Below are positions 1 to 8,162 of a stretch of DNA of 64,000 nt, in pieces. A program made the translations under genes and the position numbers. Position 1 is the stretch's first letter. Each line of letters starts with the position of its first letter. The notes below the pieces were generated by a model, which was not told the origin of the DNA, made no database searches, and saw nothing but the letters and a program-made list of their open reading frames with translations. This DNA is from Pseudomonadota bacterium (lineage in GTDB: Bacteria > Pseudomonadota > Alphaproteobacteria > Sphingomonadales > Sphingomonadaceae), in assembly GCA_039818985.1 (NCBI GenBank), contig JBCBSU010000001.1, forward strand, positions 1,266,367-1,330,366, in the 5' to 3' direction.

Positions 1-927
1 GCCATTGCGCTGTTCGTGCAGCATGGCTGGACGATAAGGTGCCTCAATCACATCGGGCATATGGCAGGTTGCTGAGATATCGGTGATGGCAACGGGCATG
101 CCATTGTCAAACACGTCAAGTATTTCGCCGACCAATATCCCGGCATCCAGCGCAACAGCTTCGCCCGGCTCGAGGTAAACCTCGCATCCTGATGTCTCGC
201 GCAAATCCTCAAGAAACGCCACCAGCTCTTCGCGGTCATAATCATCGCGGGTGATATGATGGCCACCCCCAAGGTTGAGCCATTTCAGCTGGTCAACATG
301 ATCGGCGATATAGGGCACAATCGCTTCCCATGTCTCATAGAGCGGCTCAAAATTCTGCTCGCACAACGTGTGGAAATGCAGGCCGTCTATCGTTTCAAAA
401 TGGGCTTCATTGAGTTGATCGATTGGGAAACCAAGGCGACTATGCGGACTGCAAGGGTCATATTTGGCGACTTCACCCAGGGCCAGCATGGGGTTGATGC
501 GGAGGCCGATATCAAACTGCTCACCACCATCGCGCAGGCCACGGATCAAGGCGCTATGTGTGGCGATCTGGCCGGGTGTGTTGAAGATGACATGATCGGA
601 TATCGCTGCAATTTCTGGCAGTTCCGCCGCTTTATAGGCGGGCGAATAGGTAGCAATTTCGCCCTCATATTTGTCATAGCCGAGCCGGGCTTCCCAAAGA
701 CCCGATGCGCAGACCCCATCGAGATATTCAGCGATCAGCGGTGCAACCTCCCACATGGAGAAGGCTTTCAGGGCCGAAAGGATATGCGCACCGGAGCGGT
801 GTTTGGTATCTGCCAGTATCTCCAGATTGGCGCGCAGCTTCGCCTCATCAATCACAAATGCAGGGGAAGGCACGCGGTTCAGGTCAAAATGGGCAAAGGC
901 GCCCGGGTCTCCGGCTTTGGTTTGCAT
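1..927 (-). CDS. nspC: carboxynorspermidine decarboxylase, C-terminus cut by window edge
   Basis: PLP-dependent fold-type III decarboxylase that converts carboxy(nor)spermidine to spermidine or norspermidine. Translation from the ATG at 927 gives MQTKAGDPGAFAHFD, then VPSPAFVIDEAKLRANL near residue 20, the LKAFSMW stretch that should hold the PLP lysine, GLHFHTLCEQNFEPL, and WLNLGGGHHITRDDYD, all typical of NspC. The reading frame is open to base 1 with 309 codons, so some 60-80 residues of this roughly 370-390 residue family lie outside the window. An AAGGAAA Shine-Dalgarno-like stretch precedes the ATG. The matching synthase is at 2597-3817, beyond an MFS transporter, so the pair is split. 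Confidence 0.93.
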   Translation of the reverse strand, partial: MQTKAGDPGAFAHFDLNRVPSPAFVIDEAKLRANLEILADTKHRSGAHILSALKAFSMWEVAPLIAEYLDGVCASGLWEARLGYDKYEGEIATYSPAYKAAELPEIAAISDHVIFNTPGQIATHSALIRGLRDGGEQFDIGLRINPMLALGEVAKYDPCSPHSRLGFPIDQLNEAHFETIDGLHFHTLCEQNFEPLYETWEAIVPYIADHVDQLKWLNLGGGHHITRDDYDREELVAFLEDLRETSGCEVYLEPGEAVALDAGILVGEILDVFDNGMPVAITDISATCHMPDVIEAPYRPAMLHEQRNG

Positions 928-941
928 CTGAGATTTTCCTT

Positions 942-1016
942 CCCGTTCGCCTCGAGCGAAGTCGAGAGGCTATCGCCGTGACTGTCTGTGTCTCGACTTC
1001 GCTCGACACGAACGGG
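942..1016. repeat. REP-like palindrome, family 1
   Basis: An imperfect inverted repeat runs from CCCGTTCGCCTCGAGCGAAG to CTTCGCTCGACACGAACGGG, with the core GAGCGAAGTCGAGA on the left and TCTCGACTTCGCTC on the right. It lies just upstream of nspC, between divergent genes. This is the kind of short dispersed palindrome common in sphingomonad genomes. It is the only copy of this family in the window. Confidence 0.8.
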
Positions 1017-1060
1017 GGAGGTGTGTCAAGCGGTGCTGGAGAATATCGCCTCGGTTTATT

Positions 1061-1142
1061 GTCATTGCGAGGAGCGAAGCGACGCGGCAATCCAGGGCAG
1101 CTGCGTTCGGCTCTGGATTGCTTCGCTGCGCTCGCAATGACG
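1061..1142. repeat. REP-like palindrome, family 2, copy A
   Basis: The left arm GTCATTGCGAGGAGCGAAGC and the right arm GCTTCGCTGCGCTCGCAATG flank a short variable centre. The same arms recur at 2502-2583, 28212-28303 and 28612-28696. It sits in the divergent gap between nspC and the MFS gene. Confidence 0.9.
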
Positions 1143-1144
1143 CT

Positions 1145-1200
1145 TTATAACCTATTGCAACATTATAACCTATTGCGACAAATCAGTTCGTAATTGCAAC
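1145..1200 (+). promoter_or_regulatory. tandem ATTGC(A/G)AC motifs, candidate operator
   Basis: The 14-base string TTATAACCTATTGC occurs twice in direct orientation, at 1145 and 1163. Within and after it the octamer ATTGC(A/G)AC occurs at 1154, 1172 and 1193, spaced 18 and 21 bases, roughly two helical turns each. The block lies 66-120 bases before the MFS start. A regulator binding site is an inference; no regulator gene is adjacent. Confidence 0.4.
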
Positions 1201-1265
1201 GTAATTATCGACTAAGCATTATCAATGTTTCATAGGAACGATGAAGGGATGCAAAAGGCGGCAAG

Positions 1266-2486
1266 GTGAATAAAGCGCAGACCATCGACCAAGTGATACC
1301 GCAGGACAGCGCCTTGCTGTCCGGTACCCGCCTGTACCTGCTCGCCTTTGCCAGTGCGATTGTTACCGCCAATGCCTATTATATCCACCCCATTGTCGCG
1401 ATGGTGGCCGAGGATTTCGGCGTCGGAAAAGCGCTGATCGGCGCGGTGCCGGCGCTTAACCAGATCGCGCTGGCGGTGGGTATCTTCTTCCTCCTGCCTC
1501 TGGGCGACAGGCTCGGCAACGCCAAGCTGGCGGGATGGTTTTCCGCGGCGCAATTTGTCTCAGTGGTGATCATGGCGCTGGCGGGCAATTTTGTGTTGTT
1601 TGTCATCGGGTCAATGCTGCTCGGTCTGTTCACCATCACACCCTATCTGGTCCCCGCCTATGTCTCCAAGCGCACCGATCCGGCGAAAATGGGCCACGCG
1701 ATGGCGGTGCTCACCACCGGCATCATCCTCGGCATATTGGGCGCGCGCCTCGGCGCAGGGCTGGTGGGCGAGTATTTTGGCTGGCGCAATGTCTATTATA
1801 TCGCGGCGGTCCTCATGCTGATTTTCTCGGTGCTGTTGCCGATGATCATGCGCCAGCCGCGATCCGACAGCGTGGCGACCACCGATATCTCCTATGGCGC
1901 GCTGCTGGCCTCGACCCTGCCCATGGCGTGGCAGTATAAGCACGTGCTGCTTTCGGGCGCGATACAGGGGCTCAATTTCGGCATTTTCCTGGCGCTATGG
2001 ATGGGCATTGGCCTGCATTTGCCGACCATTGGCTATGGCTCGGATGTCGTCGGCTATCTCACCGCCATTGCCATCGTCAATCTGTTCAGCACCCCGATGC
2101 TCGGCCGCTGGAGTGACCGCGTCGGCGCCACCCGCGCGCGGATGATGATGGCGATGATCCAGATGGTCGGGATTATGCTGCTGTTCTTTTCCGGCGGGAG
2201 TATCTGGCTGCTGATCGTGCCGATCCTGATCTTGAATATTGTCGGCCCGGTAATCGATGTCGCAGGACGTGCCTCTTTCCTCACCGAGACACCGGAAATC
2301 CGCACGCGGCTGATGACGATCTATATCATGCTGATGTTTATCGGCGGCGGCCTGGCGAGCTGGGCCGGGACTGCGGTCTATGCTGCGGCGGGGTGGTTTG
2401 GGACATCACTGCTGGTGCTGATGATGTCGGTGCTGGTGTTGGGGTTGTCGTGGTTGGGAACGCGCCAGTCAGTTAAGAAAATCTAA
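1266..2486 (+). CDS. MFS transporter, drug/metabolite efflux type
   Basis: A 406-residue integral membrane protein with about twelve hydrophobic segments and the MFS loop signatures PLGDRLGNAK (loop 2-3) and GRWSDRVGATRAR (loop 8-9). The GTG at 1266 is chosen because the nearby upstream ATGs are out of frame, and AAGGCGG precedes it by a few bases. The length fits a 12-TM DHA1-like permease. Substrate is unknown. Its position between the two carboxyspermidine-pathway genes suggests polyamine export, but only as inference from context. Confidence 0.85.
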   Translation: MNKAQTIDQVIPQDSALLSGTRLYLLAFASAIVTANAYYIHPIVAMVAEDFGVGKALIGAVPALNQIALAVGIFFLLPLGDRLGNAKLAGWFSAAQFVSVVIMALAGNFVLFVIGSMLLGLFTITPYLVPAYVSKRTDPAKMGHAMAVLTTGIILGILGARLGAGLVGEYFGWRNVYYIAAVLMLIFSVLLPMIMRQPRSDSVATTDISYGALLASTLPMAWQYKHVLLSGAIQGLNFGIFLALWMGIGLHLPTIGYGSDVVGYLTAIAIVNLFSTPMLGRWSDRVGATRARMMMAMIQMVGIMLLFFSGGSIWLLIVPILILNIVGPVIDVAGRASFLTETPEIRTRLMTIYIMLMFIGGGLASWAGTAVYAAAGWFGTSLLVLMMSVLVLGLSWLGTRQSVKKI

Positions 2487-2501
2487 GGTATCCCGGTTTT
2501 T

Positions 2502-2583
2502 CGTCATTGCGAGGAGCGAAGCGACGCGGCAATCCAGAACATAGCAAGACGCCCTGGATTGCTTCGCTGCGCTCGCAATGACG
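2502..2583. repeat. REP-like palindrome, family 2, copy B
   Basis: Same arms as copy A: CGTCATTGCGAGGAGCGAAG on the left and GCTTCGCTGCGCTCGCAATG on the right. It fills the gap between the convergent MFS and carboxynorspermidine synthase genes, where the hairpin could end transcription from both sides. Confidence 0.9.
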
Positions 2584-2596
2584 GAAACTTGCAAAT

Positions 2597-3817
2597 CTAA
2601 AACGCCAACGGACCATCCAGTTCCTTTACCTGCCATGGCAGACCATGCCGGTTAAGCATATCCATAAACGGATCAGGGTCCATCTGCTCCATGTTGAACA
2701 CGCCTTCCCCTGCCCACACGCCATCAAGGATCAACGCCGCGCCGATCATCGCCGGGACGCCGGTGGTGTAGCTTACAGCCTGATTGCCGGTTTCGGCATA
2801 GGCCGCCTCATGGTCGCAGATATTGTTGATGTAATAGGTCTTTTCCGAACCATCTTTGGCGATGCCGGTAGCGATATCGCCGATATTGGTCTTGCCCTTG
2901 GTGGTTTCGCCGAGGGAAGCGGGCTCGGGCAGCACCGCTTTCAGGAATTGCAGCGGGATGATCTCCTTGCCCTCATACAGCACTGGATCAATCCGCGTCA
3001 TGCCGACATTTTGCAGCACTTCCAGATGCGTCAGATAGGCATCGCCGAATGTCATCCAGAAGCGGATGCGCTGTATCTCGGGGATATGCGTTTTCAGGCT
3101 CTCAATCTCCTCATGATACATGAGGTACATATTCTTCTCGCCCACACCCTCGAAAGTGAAGCTCTGCTTATGGCTGAGCGCCGGAGTTTCCACCCATTCG
3201 CCCTTTTCCCAATGGCGCGCAGGCGCAGTGACTTCACGGATATTGATTTCCGGGTTGAAATTGGTGGCGAAATGCTGGCCATGATCGCCGCCATTGCAGT
3301 CGAGAATATCGAGCGTATCGATGCGGTCGAGATAATGCTTCTTGAGATACGCCGCGAAAACGCTGGTGACGCCGGGGTCAAAACCCGAGCCGAGCAGCGC
3401 CATAACCCCCGCCTGTTTGAAGCGCTCATGATAGGCCCATTGCCAATGATATTCGAACTTGGCCTCGTCGCGCGGCTCATAATTGGCGGTGTCCATATAG
3501 TGGACTTTCGTTTCCAGACAGGCATCCATGATCGCCAGATCCTGATAGGGCAGGGCGAGGTTGCAGACGAGATCAGGCTTGACCTGATTGATCAGCGCCA
3601 CCGTTGCGGGCACATCATCGGCATTCAGCGCATGTGTCTCTATGGTCACGCCGGTGCGCTCCTTGACCGATTGGGCAATCACCTCGCATTTGCTGACCGT
3701 GCGGCTTGCGAGGATGATATGCGCGAAGGTATCGCGGCCCGCCGCCTGTAGCTGCGCCATCTTGTGCACCGCGACCGATCCGACACCGCCGGCACCGATA
3801 ACCAATATCCTGCCCAA
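2597..3817 (-). CDS. carboxynorspermidine synthase (saccharopine dehydrogenase family)
   Basis: NADPH-dependent enzyme that condenses aspartate semialdehyde with putrescine or diaminopropane to give carboxy(nor)spermidine, the substrate of NspC. The 406-residue protein starts MGRILVIGAGGVGSVAVHKM, a dinucleotide-binding Rossmann motif at the very N-terminus, and has GSGFDPGVTSVFAAYL and ILDCNGGDHG further on, as in the Lys1/CANSDH family. The start is a TTG at 3817, supported by GAGGAG about eight bases upstream and by the Rossmann motif beginning immediately after it. The reading frame continues upstream, but that extension has no family-like sequence. Together with nspC it indicates spermidine synthesis without S-adenosylmethionine decarboxylase. 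Confidence 0.92.
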   Translation of the reverse strand: MGRILVIGAGGVGSVAVHKMAQLQAAGRDTFAHIILASRTVSKCEVIAQSVKERTGVTIETHALNADDVPATVALINQVKPDLVCNLALPYQDLAIMDACLETKVHYMDTANYEPRDEAKFEYHWQWAYHERFKQAGVMALLGSGFDPGVTSVFAAYLKKHYLDRIDTLDILDCNGGDHGQHFATNFNPEINIREVTAPARHWEKGEWVETPALSHKQSFTFEGVGEKNMYLMYHEEIESLKTHIPEIQRIRFWMTFGDAYLTHLEVLQNVGMTRIDPVLYEGKEIIPLQFLKAVLPEPASLGETTKGKTNIGDIATGIAKDGSEKTYYINNICDHEAAYAETGNQAVSYTTGVPAMIGAALILDGVWAGEGVFNMEQMDPDPFMDMLNRHGLPWQVKELDGPLAF

Positions 3818-3879
3818 ATCCCTGCTCCTCAGATTTTGATGATGGAAAGCTGTTTGCGGCCACCATATAGAGACAAGCC

Positions 3880-4869
3880 ATGACTGCACCAAGTCCCTTG
3901 ATCCACCCTGATCGCGCGCCGTCTGCCGAGGGTGTCGCGCGCGCTGCGGAGAAGGTCGCGGCGATCCTGCCGCCGACGCCATTGCTGCCGCTGGAGATCG
4001 ACGGTACGACCATCTGGTGCAAGGCGGAATGCCTGCAGCCGATTGGCGCATTCAAGATCCGTGGCGGGTGGCACCGGCTGACCGATCTGACCGAGGAACA
4101 GCGCGACAAAGGTGTGGTTGCCTTTTCCAGTGGCAACCATGCCCAGGGCGTGGCCTGGGCGGCACAGAGGCTGGGCATTGCCGCGACCATCATCATGCCC
4201 TCCAATGCCCCGGCGGCAAAGATGCGCGCGACCAAGGCGATGGGTGCCGGCGTTATCACCTATGACCGCATGACCGGATCGCGCGAGGCCATGGCCGCCG
4301 ACATCGCCGCCGATACCGGAGCTACCATCGTGCCCAGCTTCGATGATCCGTGGATTATCGAAGGGCAGGGCAGTTGTGGCGCGGAGATATGCGAGCAGAT
4401 TATCGCCCGCACCGGCGAAGCGCCCGATCAGCTTGTCGCCTGTTGCGGTGGTGGCGGGCTGGCAGCGGGCAGTGCGTTGGTCAATCCCGACGCGGCGATT
4501 ACCGTGGTCGAACCCCAGGGCTGGGACGATATGCGCCGCTCGCTCGAACAAGGCGAGATCGTGCCGGTGGGCGACAATCCGCCGCCGACGCGCTGCGATG
4601 CTCTGCAAACGCTGCGGGTATCGCCGCTGACCTTCGGGGTGCTGCACGACCGCAATGCCAGCGGCATCGCGGTAAACGAAGCCGAGGTTGAGGATGCGAT
4701 GCGCGTCGCCTTTGACCGGCTGCAGCTGGTGCTCGAACCGGGCGGCGCGGTGGCGCTGGCGGCGGTGCTGGCGGGCAAGGTACCGCTTACCGACCGGACC
4801 GCGGTCACACTCTCTGGCGGCAATGTCGATCCCGCTGTCTATGCTGGCATATTGGCGCGTGGCGCGTGA
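3880..4869 (+). CDS. threonine/serine dehydratase, PLP fold-type II
   Basis: A 329-residue tryptophan-synthase-beta-fold enzyme, expected to deaminate threonine or serine to the 2-oxo acid. The PLP lysine is K59 in GAFKIRGG, the substrate loop is SSGNHAQG, and the PLP phosphate loop is CCGGGGLAAG. There is no C-terminal ACT regulatory domain, so it resembles catabolic or short dehydratases rather than full IlvA. A serine racemase-like activity cannot be excluded. Its stop codon overlaps the GTG of the sigma factor gene, so the two are probably co-transcribed. The ATG at 3880 is 62 bases from the divergent carboxynorspermidine synthase start. Confidence 0.88.
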   Translation: MTAPSPLIHPDRAPSAEGVARAAEKVAAILPPTPLLPLEIDGTTIWCKAECLQPIGAFKIRGGWHRLTDLTEEQRDKGVVAFSSGNHAQGVAWAAQRLGIAATIIMPSNAPAAKMRATKAMGAGVITYDRMTGSREAMAADIAADTGATIVPSFDDPWIIEGQGSCGAEICEQIIARTGEAPDQLVACCGGGGLAAGSALVNPDAAITVVEPQGWDDMRRSLEQGEIVPVGDNPPPTRCDALQTLRVSPLTFGVLHDRNASGIAVNEAEVEDAMRVAFDRLQLVLEPGGAVALAAVLAGKVPLTDRTAVTLSGGNVDPAVYAGILARGA

Positions 4870-5411
4870 ATGAGAAATGCGCCCTGACGCTGCTGCTCGA
4901 GCAGGTGGCCAGGGGCGATCAGGCAGCGCTGCCACAGCTATACCAGCGCACATCGGCCAAGCTGTTCGGCATCTGCCTGATGATCTGTCGCGACCGGATG
5001 ATTGCAGAGGATGTGCTACAGAACAGCTATGTCAAAATCTGGCACAAAGCGCGCTATTTCGATCCGGGCAAGGCAAAGCCGATCAGCTGGATGGCGGCAA
5101 TTGCCCGCAACAGCGCGATCGATGTAGTGCGCAAGCACAGCCGCCTGGCGGAGCGCGAGGAACTGCAGGAAGAGATGGTGATCGATAATCTGGTTACGGA
5201 GTTGGAGCGCGATGATGATGCGCGCCATGTCAAACTGTGTCTCGACAGGCTGGAATCGGATCGTGCTCTGGCCATCCGCAGCGCCTTTTACGAAGGGCTG
5301 AGCTACAGCCAGGTTGCACAGCGGATGGACGTGCCGCTAGGAACGATGAAAAGCTGGATAAGGCGGGCCATGGCGCAATTGCGACGCTGCCTGGATGGTG
5401 TGAAGACATGA
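4866..5411 (+). CDS. ECF RNA polymerase sigma factor
   Basis: A 181-residue group IV sigma factor. Region 2 spans about residues 25-95 (AEDVLQNSYVKIWHKA, SWMAAIARNSAIDVVRK). The region 4 helix-turn-helix spans about 125-175 (EGLSYSQVAQRMDVPLGTMK). The start is the GTG at 4866, sharing GTGA with the dehydratase stop. The gene ends in an ATGA overlap with the anti-sigma factor. The partner at 5408 has an RskA-like layout, so this probably belongs to the SigK/RpoE-like ECF group held at the membrane. The linked fasciclin gene is a likely target. Confidence 0.93.
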   Translation: MNEKCALTLLLEQVARGDQAALPQLYQRTSAKLFGICLMICRDRMIAEDVLQNSYVKIWHKARYFDPGKAKPISWMAAIARNSAIDVVRKHSRLAEREELQEEMVIDNLVTELERDDDARHVKLCLDRLESDRALAIRSAFYEGLSYSQVAQRMDVPLGTMKSWIRRAMAQLRRCLDGVKT

Positions 5412-6136
5412 CGATCAGTGGCAAGGACAAGGATGTTCTGGCGGGGGAGCTGGCACTGGGGGTGCTCGAGGGGCAGGAGCGCGCCGATGCGTTGCGCAAA
5501 CTCCTTTCCGATCCCGATTTTGCCGAACGCGTCGAGCATTGGCGCCAGGATCTGGGCGGGCTTTATGATGCACTGCCCGAGGTCGAGCCATCGCCGCATG
5601 TATGGCAGAATATCGCGCAGGAGATTTCTGGTGCCGGAGCAGTGGAAACTCTGCCGCCACAGACCGATGGTGCAGTGGCCTTTTGGCGGCGCAGCGCCAT
5701 TGTCTCCGGCGCGGTCGCAGCGGCACTGATGGTGGCGCTTGTGCTGCCGCGCGGCGAGGCACCATCGCCGCAACTGGCGCAGGGCAGTGATACGCAACAG
5801 CAGCAATATGCCTTTGCCCGGTTCGACAGCAATATCGAAGGTCTGATACTGGCAGCGCGCTTCGACAATGCGGCGGCGAAGCTGCGGGTGCGCGTCGAGG
5901 GCATGCCCGATACCGAAACTGTGCCAGTGTTATGGGTGGTCGGCGCCGGGGGCGAGGTGCGACCGCTGGGCATTGTCAACCGCAGCGGCGAGACGGTGCT
6001 GGCGGTGGCGGACGGGCCACGCGGACTGATCCGTGATGGCGCACAATTCTCGGTGTCGATGGAGCCTGAAAGCGATACGCCGCACACACAGCCGACCTCC
6101 GATTTTGTTGCGCAGGGCACCATCACCACCATCTGA
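5408..6136 (+). CDS. membrane anti-sigma factor, RskA-like
   Basis: A 242-residue protein with a cytoplasmic N-terminal part (about 1-94, with LAGELALGVLEGQERADA typical of anti-sigma-K zones), one transmembrane segment at about 96-114, and a periplasmic C-terminal domain resembling RskA. It should bind the ECF sigma factor encoded just before it. The start is the ATG at 5408, which forms an ATGA overlap with the sigma stop. No His-Cys zinc-binding (ZAS) motif was seen, consistent with the RskA type. Confidence 0.9.
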   Translation: MTISGKDKDVLAGELALGVLEGQERADALRKLLSDPDFAERVEHWRQDLGGLYDALPEVEPSPHVWQNIAQEISGAGAVETLPPQTDGAVAFWRRSAIVSGAVAAALMVALVLPRGEAPSPQLAQGSDTQQQQYAFARFDSNIEGLILAARFDNAAAKLRVRVEGMPDTETVPVLWVVGAGGEVRPLGIVNRSGETVLAVADGPRGLIRDGAQFSVSMEPESDTPHTQPTSDFVAQGTITTI

Positions 6137-6172
6137 TCCAAAAAAATTTCTCCCATAGTGCATCCGTTTGGC

Positions 6173-6199
6173 GATGCGCGCCGTAACTGCTGGCGCATC
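6173..6199 (+). other. small inverted repeat in fasciclin leader
   Basis: GATGCGC (6173-6179) and GCGCATC (6193-6199) can pair across a 13-base loop in the leader of the fasciclin gene, 22 bases before its Shine-Dalgarno. It may be a leader hairpin; there is no other evidence of function. Confidence 0.3.
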
Positions 6200-6231
6200 A
6201 CCCCCCGATGCGTTTCTTTTGGGAGATACTC

Positions 6232-6774
6232 ATGACCAATATTGCCACCCGTTTCCTCGTCCTTGCCAGCGCCGCACTGGTTGCGGGCACCGCCATCCCG
6301 GCCCATGCCGGCAGTCATCAGCGCGGCCAGACCATTGTCCAGAAGGCGGCCAGCCTCGATGATTTCTCGACGCTGGTGACTGCGGTCAAGGCTGCCGACC
6401 TGGTGGACACGCTGTCGAGCAAGGGGCCGTTCACCGTGTTTGCGCCGAACAATGCCGCCTTTGCCAAGCTTCCCGACGGCACCGTCGCCACGCTGGTCAA
6501 GCCTGAGAACAAGGCGCTACTGCAGAAAATCCTGACCTATCATGTGGTCGCAGGCCGGGTCACTGGAGAGGATATTCTCGCTTCGATCCAGACTGGTGGC
6601 GGTCGGGCCACACTAAAAACCGTTGAAGGTGGTAATCTGACCGCATCGCTGGACTCACATGGTGCGATCATCCTGACCGACGAAAAGGGCGGGCAGTCCA
6701 GGGTCAAAGCAGCTGACATCAGCCAGTCCAATGGCGTCATTCATGTCATCGACACGGTTGTTATGCCGTCCTGA
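6232..6774 (+). CDS. secreted fasciclin (FAS1) domain protein
   Basis: A 180-residue exported protein with a signal peptide (about 1-23, ending AIPAHA) and one FAS1 domain with FTVFAPNNAAFAKLPDGTV, ILTYHVVAGRV and a closing GVIHVIDTVVMP. FAS1 domains mediate adhesion or surface binding. The ATG at 6232 is chosen over the in-frame ATG at 6208 because GGGAG lies about eight bases before it and the signal peptide begins there. It follows an ECF sigma/anti-sigma pair, an arrangement seen in other Alphaproteobacteria. It ends at a strong terminator. Confidence 0.92.
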   Translation: MTNIATRFLVLASAALVAGTAIPAHAGSHQRGQTIVQKAASLDDFSTLVTAVKAADLVDTLSSKGPFTVFAPNNAAFAKLPDGTVATLVKPENKALLQKILTYHVVAGRVTGEDILASIQTGGGRATLKTVEGGNLTASLDSHGAIILTDEKGGQSRVKAADISQSNGVIHVIDTVVMPS

Positions 6775-6796
6775 CCGCATAGCAAGAACCTGTCGG

Positions 6797-6829
6797 AAGC
6801 GGCGCCGCATGGTCTGCGGCGCCGTTTTT
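6797..6829 (+). terminator. Rho-independent terminator after fasciclin gene
   Basis: A perfect 10-base stem CGGCGCCGCA / TGCGGCGCCG (6800-6809 and 6815-6824) has a 5-base loop, followed by TTTTT and preceded by A residues that extend the pairing. It starts about 20 bases after the fasciclin stop. Confidence 0.92.
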
Positions 6830-6937
6830 GTGCGCGGGCGGAGCAATGCCTTTCCGTTACAAATCCGCAATTTTACTGTCACCGGCGAGTCATCGCCTGC
6901 CCCTAGGGCAACCGGATAGCCAGCCGGGGGATATGTG

Positions 6938-8158
6938 ATGGCACTGAAGCTGAAAAATACCAAAATCCGCGACGCAGTGCAGCTGCATGGGTCGGAAGGC
7001 AAACAGGGTTTGCTGGAGAAGGCCTTCTCCTTCGCCTTTCGCGGTCTTGTCTATGCGCAGATCTGGGAAGACCCGGTGGTCGATATGGAGGCATTGCAGA
7101 TCACGCCCGAGACCCGGATGATCACCATCGCCAGTGGTGGCTGCAATGCCATGTCCTATCTGGTGGATGATCCGGCGGAAATTATCGCGGTCGATCTCAA
7201 TACCGCGCATATTGCCTATAACCGGCTCAAGGTTGCGGCGATCAAGCATCTGCCCAATCACAATAGCCTGTACCGCTTTTTCGGCCTTGCCAATCGCAAG
7301 GAGAATATCACCGCCTATAAACAATATCTCGCGCCGCATCTCGACGATATGACGCGCAGCTATTGGGAAGGGCGGGACCTGATCGGTCGCAAGCGGATAT
7401 CGGGTTTCAAGAAAGGCATTTACCGCACCGGACTGCTGGGCAATTTTATCGGCCTCGCGCATCTGCTCGCCAAGCTTTACAAGATCGATCTGAGCGCCTT
7501 GCTGCGGGCTGAGAGCATCGAAGAACAGCGTCAGATTTTCGAGGAAAAGCTGGCCCCGGTGTTCGACAAGAAATTCATCCGCTGGCTCACTGACCAGCCG
7601 GCATCGCTCTTTGGCCTTGGTATCCCGCCAGCGCAGTTCGAGGCGCTGGCAGGTGATGACAAAATGGCCAATGTGCTGCGCAAGCGTCTGGAAAAGCTGG
7701 CCTGTGAATTTGAAATCAAGGACAATTATTTTGCCTGGCAAGCCTTTGGCCGTGGCTATGGTCGCCAGGCCAATATCGCGCTGCCGCCCTATTTACAGCA
7801 TGCAAATTACGAGCAGGTGCGCGACCGGGTCGACCGGGTCGACATCCGTCATGCCAATTTCATCGAACTGCTCGAGGCAGAGGATGCCGCTTCACTCGAC
7901 CGCTATGTGCTGCTCGATGCACAGGACTGGATGAGTGATGCCGAGCTCAACCGGCTCTGGGGTCAGATCACCCGCACCGCACGGCCTGGCGCGCGGGTGC
8001 TGTTCCGAACCGCGGCAGAGCCCAGCCTGCTGCCGGGGCGGGTGACACCGGACATTCTCGACCGCTGGGACTATCGCGCTCAGGAATCGCATGATTACAC
8101 CCGGCGCGACCGCTCCTCGATATATGGCGGCGTACATCTCTATATCCTGAAAAACTGA
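6938..8158 (+). CDS. btaA: S-adenosylmethionine:diacylglycerol 3-amino-3-carboxypropyl transferase
   Basis: DUF3419/BtaA-type protein of 406 residues. It transfers the 3-amino-3-carboxypropyl group of SAM to diacylglycerol, the first step of betaine lipid (DGTS) synthesis. Signatures include YAQIWEDPVVDMEAL, ITIASGGCNAMSYL (SAM pocket) and a C-terminal VLLDAQDWMSD and ARVLFRTAAEPS. A GTG at 6935 is in frame, but the ATG at 6938 has better spacing from the GGGGG at 6926-6930. Four bases separate it from btaB. Betaine lipids typically replace phospholipids under phosphate limitation. Confidence 0.93.
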   Translation: MALKLKNTKIRDAVQLHGSEGKQGLLEKAFSFAFRGLVYAQIWEDPVVDMEALQITPETRMITIASGGCNAMSYLVDDPAEIIAVDLNTAHIAYNRLKVAAIKHLPNHNSLYRFFGLANRKENITAYKQYLAPHLDDMTRSYWEGRDLIGRKRISGFKKGIYRTGLLGNFIGLAHLLAKLYKIDLSALLRAESIEEQRQIFEEKLAPVFDKKFIRWLTDQPASLFGLGIPPAQFEALAGDDKMANVLRKRLEKLACEFEIKDNYFAWQAFGRGYGRQANIALPPYLQHANYEQVRDRVDRVDIRHANFIELLEAEDAASLDRYVLLDAQDWMSDAELNRLWGQITRTARPGARVLFRTAAEPSLLPGRVTPDILDRWDYRAQESHDYTRRDRSSIYGGVHLYILKN

Positions 8159-8162
8159 CGTC

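Noticed and set aside
2645-3751. A 368-codon open frame on the plus strand
   Set aside because: It is opposite the carboxynorspermidine synthase gene, whose motifs are clear on the minus strand.
3818-4051. N-terminal extension of carboxynorspermidine synthase
   Set aside because: The extra 78 codons overlap the divergent dehydratase gene, have no family features, and a TTG with a good Shine-Dalgarno starts right before the Rossmann motif.
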